Below are positions 6,020 to 9,362 of a DNA stretch of 9,362 bases, piece by piece (the stretch's first letter is position 1; every line of letters begins with the position of its first letter). The notes beneath the pieces were generated by a model. The model searched no databases. It saw only the letters and a program-made list of their open reading frames with translations, and had not been told where the DNA came from. The stretch covers positions 1-9,362 of the forward strand of contig DDKP01000085.1 of the NCBI GenBank assembly GCA_002339745.1. Reading direction: 5' to 3'. The translations under genes and the position numbers were made by a program. Source of the DNA: Firmicutes bacterium UBA2595 (GTDB taxonomy: Bacteria > Bacillota > Thermincolia > Thermincolales > UBA2595).

Positions 6020-6763
6020 TCATTGCATAACCATTCCACCGTCAACCGCAAGGGTCTGTCCCGTAATGTACCCTGCGGTATCTGATGCAAAAAATAATAC
6101 GGCGTTAGCGACATCTTCGGGCAATCCCAGTCTTCCGAGCGGTATCTGATTCATCAACCTGTTCTTTATCTCTTCAGGCAGCGCTTCCGTCATGCTGGTT
6201 ACTATAAAGCCTGGAGCGACAGCGTTGACCGTTATGTTCCGTGAAGCCAACTCCCGGGCCGCTGACTTGGTAAATCCAATCAAGCCTGCTTTGGAAGCGC
6301 CGTAGTTAGTCTGACCGGTATTTCCTATCAGCCCAATTACAGATGATATATTTATAATTCTGCCGTACCTCTGTTTCATCATAATCCTGGAAACAGCCTT
6401 GGTACAGAGGAATGCGCCTTTCAGATTAACATTTATGACATCATCCCAGTCCTCCTCTTTCATTCTCATTAAGAGTGTATCACGGGTAATACCTGCATTA
6501 TTCACGAGGATATCTATCCTGCCAAATTCTTCTGACGCCTTTTTGACAAGGTTCTCGATATCAGTGGAGTTGGCAACGTTCCCCACAAGGGCTAGCGCCC
6601 TCCGGCCAAGTTTCCTGATCTCTTCCGAAATCTCGGATAACCCGCCTGTGCTGATGTCAACTAAAGCCACATCCGCCCCGTTTTCTGCCAGGGCCAGGGC
6701 GATTGACCGCCCTATGCCTCTTGACGCGCCTGTAACCAGGGCGATTTTGTCCCTTAGAACCAT
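6020..6763 (-). CDS. fabG: 3-oxoacyl-ACP reductase
   Basis: FabG reduces 3-ketoacyl-ACP to 3-hydroxyacyl-ACP. It is a classical short-chain dehydrogenase of 247 residues. The cofactor motif TGASRGIG is at 11-18 and NNAG at 88-91. The catalytic set is Asn113, Ser141, Tyr154 and Lys158 (YGASK), matching E. coli Ser138/Tyr151/Lys155. PGFI and the C-terminal AVDGGM are standard. At the end of the second strand the sequence is VALVDIS with Asp36, a residue that in this superfamily often favours NADH over NADPH, though Arg15 of the first loop is still there. The ATG at 6763 follows AAAGGAGGT (6772-6780), which lies inside the last codons of fabD; only 1 bp separates the fabD stop from the fabG start, implying tight coupling. 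Confidence 0.97.
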   Translation of the reverse strand: MVLRDKIALVTGASRGIGRSIALALAENGADVALVDISTGGLSEISEEIRKLGRRALALVGNVANSTDIENLVKKASEEFGRIDILVNNAGITRDTLLMRMKEEDWDDVINVNLKGAFLCTKAVSRIMMKQRYGRIINISSVIGLIGNTGQTNYGASKAGLIGFTKSAARELASRNITVNAVAPGFIVTSMTEALPEEIKNRLMNQIPLGRLGLPEDVANAVLFFASDTAGYITGQTLAVDGGMVMQ

Positions 6764-6764
6764 T

Positions 6765-7700
6765 CTATAGAACCTCCTTTAAATTATCAAGGGTATTTTC
6801 TAATGAAGATATGTCTTCAATATTAAAAAGTTTTGTTTCCTTGACAATTTTTTTGCACAGTCCTGTTAGAACCCTCCCCGGTCCCAGTTCAATAAACACA
6901 CTTGCTCCTATCCTTTCTAACCTCCTAACGCTCTCCTCCCAGCGAACCGGGCTGCTGACCTGTTTTACCAGTAAATCTTTAATTTGCGCAGCTGTATCGA
7001 CCGGTTCAGCAGTTACGTTGGAAACTATCGGGCAGGCGGGTTCATTTACAGTAACGTTCATAAGCTCGGCAGCCAGTTTTTCCCCGACACCGGTCATCAA
7101 ACTGGAGTGAAACGGCCCGCTTACCGGGAGATGGACCACCCTCCTGGCTCCATACGATTTGCACAATTCCATGGCCTCCAGGAGAGCCTTGTTTTCTCCT
7201 GCTATAACAACCTGTCCGGGACAGTTATAGTTGGCAATCTCGATTACTCCAAATGCCGATGATTGATGGCATGCCTTCAGTACCAAATCCCCGTCCAGAC
7301 CCAGGACTGCCGCCATACCACCGTGGGGAGCGCACTCCTGCATAAATATTCCCCTTTTGTGTACAAGCCTCACGGCATCAGCAAATTTCAGAGAATCCGC
7401 AGTTACCAAGGCTGAATACTCCCCAAGGCTGTGTCCTGACACTACGGACGGGGTTATGCCATGTTTTTTTACCATGGTCCAACATGCGATGCTAACGGTA
7501 AGGATAGCCGGCTGAGTGATTGAGGTAAGCCTTAGTTGTTCTTCCGGCCCTTCAAAACACAACTTTTTTATATCAAATCCCAGTGCTTCGTTAGCCTGTT
7601 CGAAAATATCGCGGGCTTCTCGGAAGTTTTCATACAGTTCCCTGCCCATACCTGCACTCTGGGAACCCTGTCCGGGGAAAATAAAAGCAAGTTTCAACAC
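6765..7700 (-). CDS. fabD: Malonyl-CoA:ACP malonyltransferase
   Basis: FabD moves malonyl from CoA to ACP, giving the extender unit for both FabH and FabF. The 311-residue protein has all expected active-site parts: GQGSQ at 10-14 (Gln11), nucleophile Ser91 in GHSLGEYSAL, Arg116 in VHKRG, and His198 in GPFHSSLM. These match E. coli Gln11, Ser92, Arg117 and His201. The start is the GTG at 7700, giving MLKLAFIFPGQGSQ, preceded by a GGGGGTG-like ribosome site. The first 7 bp overlap the end of the upstream fabK (the shared bases GTGTTGA contain its stop). Identification is near certain. Confidence 0.98.
   Translation of the reverse strand: MLKLAFIFPGQGSQSAGMGRELYENFREARDIFEQANEALGFDIKKLCFEGPEEQLRLTSITQPAILTVSIACWTMVKKHGITPSVVSGHSLGEYSALVTADSLKFADAVRLVHKRGIFMQECAPHGGMAAVLGLDGDLVLKACHQSSAFGVIEIANYNCPGQVVIAGENKALLEAMELCKSYGARRVVHLPVSGPFHSSLMTGVGEKLAAELMNVTVNEPACPIVSNVTAEPVDTAAQIKDLLVKQVSSPVRWEESVRRLERIGASVFIELGPGRVLTGLCKKIVKETKLFNIEDISSLENTLDNLKEVL
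6772..6780 (-). promoter_or_regulatory. fabG ribosome-binding site inside the fabD 3' end
   Basis: AAAGGAGGT on the - strand overlaps the last sense codons of fabD and lies 8 nt before the fabG ATG at 6763. Ribosomes finishing fabD would uncover or pass over it, so the two genes are probably translationally coupled. Confidence 0.8.
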
Positions 7701-8638
7701 CGCTTCACCCCCAGGGCCTGCATGGTTTCCACGGCCTTGGTCAAAATGTCCTTAATTATATCTCTGGCCGGTTTAATCTCTTTTATCATGCCGGCAATCT
7801 GGCCACATGCTACCGTCCCGAATTCCGAATCTCCGTCAATCATAGCAGCCTTCAGACGTCCAACGCCAAGCTTTTCAAATTCCTCAACCGGCGCGCATCT
7901 CTTTTCAAGCTCGTCGTATTCCTTGGTTAATTTGTTTTTCAGCGCTCTAACAGGATGCCCCGTCGTACGTCCCGATACTGCCGTGTCCCTGTCCTTGGCC
8001 TTTATTATCATCTTTTTGATATTGTCATGTATCTCGCATTCCGTAGCACACATAAACCTGGTCCCTATTTGAACCCCCATGGCCCCGAGAGCCAGTGCAG
8101 CTACCAAACCCCTTCCGTCAGCTATTCCTCCGGCGGCGATGACAGGAATTTTCACCGCATCAACCACCTGCGGCACAAGGGCCATGGTGGTCAATTCCCC
8201 GATATGCCCTCCGGACTCCATCCCTTCAGCCACAACGGCATCGACGCCGGCTTTTTCCAGGCGTTGGGCTAACGCCACCGAAGCTATTACCGGGATTACC
8301 TTGGTCCCAACTTCCTTCAGCTGTGGTATGTACTTGGCCGGGTTGCCGGCCCCTGTTGTTATCACCGGAACCTTTTCTTCCATGATCACCTGCATGACCT
8401 GTTCCAAGTGGGGCGACATCATCATTACATTTACTCCAAACGGCTTTACCGTCACTTTCCTTATTTGGCTTATCTGTTCCTTTACCCATTTAGCGTCATT
8501 GTGGCCCGATCCGATTATTCCGAGCCCTCCCGCTTCGGAAACCGCCGCCGCCAGCTTTGCTGTAGATACCCACGCCATACCTCCCTGCAGGATCGGGTAA
8601 TCGATGCCCAGTAAATCACATAAGGATGTTTTAATCAT
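7694..8638 (-). CDS. fabK: Enoyl-ACP reductase II (FMN-dependent)
   Basis: FabK reduces enoyl-ACP to acyl-ACP, the last step of each elongation cycle, using FMN and a nicotinamide cofactor. The 314-residue protein is close to the usual length (S. pneumoniae FabK is about 324). Typical motifs are LQGGMAWVSTAKLAAAVSEAGG at the start of the barrel (17-38), GFGVN-like FGVN (67-70), His145 in SGGHIG (the residue proposed as catalytic), AAGGIADG (168-175) and IGTRF (191-195). The MAWV and ATECEIH stretches fit FabK better than nitronate monooxygenase. The ATG at 8638 follows GGAGG by 9 nt. It lies between fabH and fabD and overlaps fabD by 7 bp, the standard fabK context in Firmicutes. No FabI-type gene is in the window. 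Confidence 0.94.
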   Translation of the reverse strand: MIKTSLCDLLGIDYPILQGGMAWVSTAKLAAAVSEAGGLGIIGSGHNDAKWVKEQISQIRKVTVKPFGVNVMMMSPHLEQVMQVIMEEKVPVITTGAGNPAKYIPQLKEVGTKVIPVIASVALAQRLEKAGVDAVVAEGMESGGHIGELTTMALVPQVVDAVKIPVIAAGGIADGRGLVAALALGAMGVQIGTRFMCATECEIHDNIKKMIIKAKDRDTAVSGRTTGHPVRALKNKLTKEYDELEKRCAPVEEFEKLGVGRLKAAMIDGDSEFGTVACGQIAGMIKEIKPARDIIKDILTKAVETMQALGVKRC

Positions 8639-8702
8639 ACGATTCTTCCTCCCCGTTTTTCTGTGTTTCGCAAACCTCTCTCCTGCTAAAGAATCTTTCT
8701 AT
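8639..8702 (-). other. fabH-fabK intergenic stretch
   Basis: These 64 nt contain the GGGGAGGA ribosome site of fabK and no hairpin or convincing promoter. Co-transcription of fabH and fabK is the simplest reading. Confidence 0.4.
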
Positions 8703-9362
8703 CTATACAGCCCACCTGATAACACTGGCGCCCCAGGTCAAACCGGCGCCAAATCCTACCAGTACCACGTTATCACCTTTTTTTATTTTACCTCCTGTTA
8801 CGGCCTCGTGTAAAGCTACGGGAATGGAAGCCGCTGAAGTGTTTCCGTAGTTCTGGACATTCACAAGTACTTTTTCCATCGGCAAATTTAACCTTTTAGC
8901 CGCTGTTTCAATTATTCTTATATTTGCCTGGTGGGGAATAAGATAATCTATATCTCCTTTACCCAAACCTGCTTTCTCCAATGCCTTCAGGGAACAGTCA
9001 CCCATAATCTTCACAGCAAACTTGAATACCTCGCGGCCGGCCATGTAGATGTACCTCCCAGAGCTTTGGCAGGTTTCCTCGGTAACCGGGGCTTTGGTCC
9101 CGCCAATTTCCAGTTTCAGCAAATCTCCACCGGAACCGTCAGCGCCAAGTACAACAGACAGGATTCCAAATCCTTCTTCAACTGGTCTTAAAACCGCGGC
9201 CCCTGCGGCGTCGCCGAAGAGAACACATGTGTTACGGTCATTCCAGTTGGTTATGCGGGAAAGGGACTCGGCGCCAATAACTAACACTGTTCTGTACTGT
9301 CCCGTCTTGATAAACTGGCTCCCAATATCCAACGCGTAAACAAAGCCGGAACAGCCGGCTGA
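8703..9362 (-). CDS. fabH: 3-oxoacyl-ACP synthase III, N-terminus cut by window
   Basis: FabH starts fatty acid synthesis by condensing an acyl-CoA primer with malonyl-ACP. The frame is open to the end of the window, showing 219 C-terminal residues of about 330, so roughly 110 residues are missing. The visible part opens with [14 protein letters not shown], which contains the catalytic Cys (codon 9351-9353) only four codons from the edge. The TTG at 9332 is therefore internal, not a start. The other two triad members are present: His in [12 protein letters not shown] (codon 8931-8933) and Asn in [11 protein letters not shown] (codon 8841-8843). The C-terminal [10 protein letters not shown] motif is standard. 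It is the first fab gene in transcription order here; upstream genes, possibly plsX and fapR, would lie outside. Confidence 0.97.
   Translation of the reverse strand, partial: SAGCSGFVYALDIGSQFIKTGQYRTVLVIGAESLSRITNWNDRNTCVLFGDAAGAAVLRPVEEGFGILSVVLGADGSGGDLLKLEIGGTKAPVTEETCQSSGRYIYMAGREVFKFAVKIMGDCSLKALEKAGLGKGDIDYLIPHQANIRIIETAAKRLNLPMEKVLVNVQNYGNTSAASIPVALHEAVTGGKIKKGDNVVLVGFGAGLTWGASVIRWAV

Noticed and set aside
9330..9332. TTG as start of a 209-residue FabH
   Set aside because: The frame continues upstream to the window edge and includes the catalytic Cys motif SAGCSGF, so the TTG is an internal Leu codon.

Overview
The window looks like a chromosomal piece of a Gram-positive anaerobe of the Clostridia. 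A Pelotomaculum/Desulfotomaculum-type member of the Peptococcaceae is my best guess. The reasons are the gene order (fabH, fabK, fabD, fabG, acpP, a second fabK-like gene, fabF, rnc, then an Elp3-like radical SAM gene), flavin-type enoyl-ACP reductases with no FabI, strong Shine-Dalgarno sites, several GTG/TTG starts and mid-range G+C. The taxonomic call is inference from family and synteny knowledge; no search was run.

Layout. Positions 1-1562 are on the + strand: the nearly complete 3' part of cobT (lower-ligand activation in cobamide synthesis), a 95-nt AT-rich gap, and a small uncharacterised protein with a Cys cluster and a TPR-like helical half. Positions 1588-9362 are on the - strand and hold one tightly packed cluster. 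In transcription order it is fabH (5' end outside the window), fabK, fabD, fabG, acpP, a terminator-like hairpin, fabK-like gene 2, fabF, rnc and the radical SAM gene. The two gene groups converge on a 25-bp gap at 1563-1587.

The genes work together. FabD loads malonyl groups onto ACP. FabH starts chains from acyl-CoA plus malonyl-ACP, FabF elongates them, FabG reduces the 3-ketoacyl-ACP and FabK reduces the enoyl-ACP. The dehydratase (FabZ) and acetyl-CoA carboxylase genes are not in this stretch. rnc and the radical SAM gene follow at the distal end and overlap by 17 bp. Gene borders are very tight: fabK/fabD overlap by 7 bp, the fabG ribosome site lies inside the end of fabD, and fabF follows the second fabK-like gene by 14 bp.

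The points most worth a second look are a 10-13 bp hairpin with a U-tract just after acpP that would split the cluster into two expression units, two 314-residue FabK/nitronate-monooxygenase paralogues of which only one carries a four-Cys motif, an Asp in FabG where NADH-preferring short-chain dehydrogenases have it, and the uncharacterised Cys-motif protein. No mobile element, CRISPR array, tRNA, rRNA or riboswitch was seen, and no gap without a gene exceeds about 95 nt. Most of the window is ordinary core metabolism, and I see no clear sign of an undescribed system.
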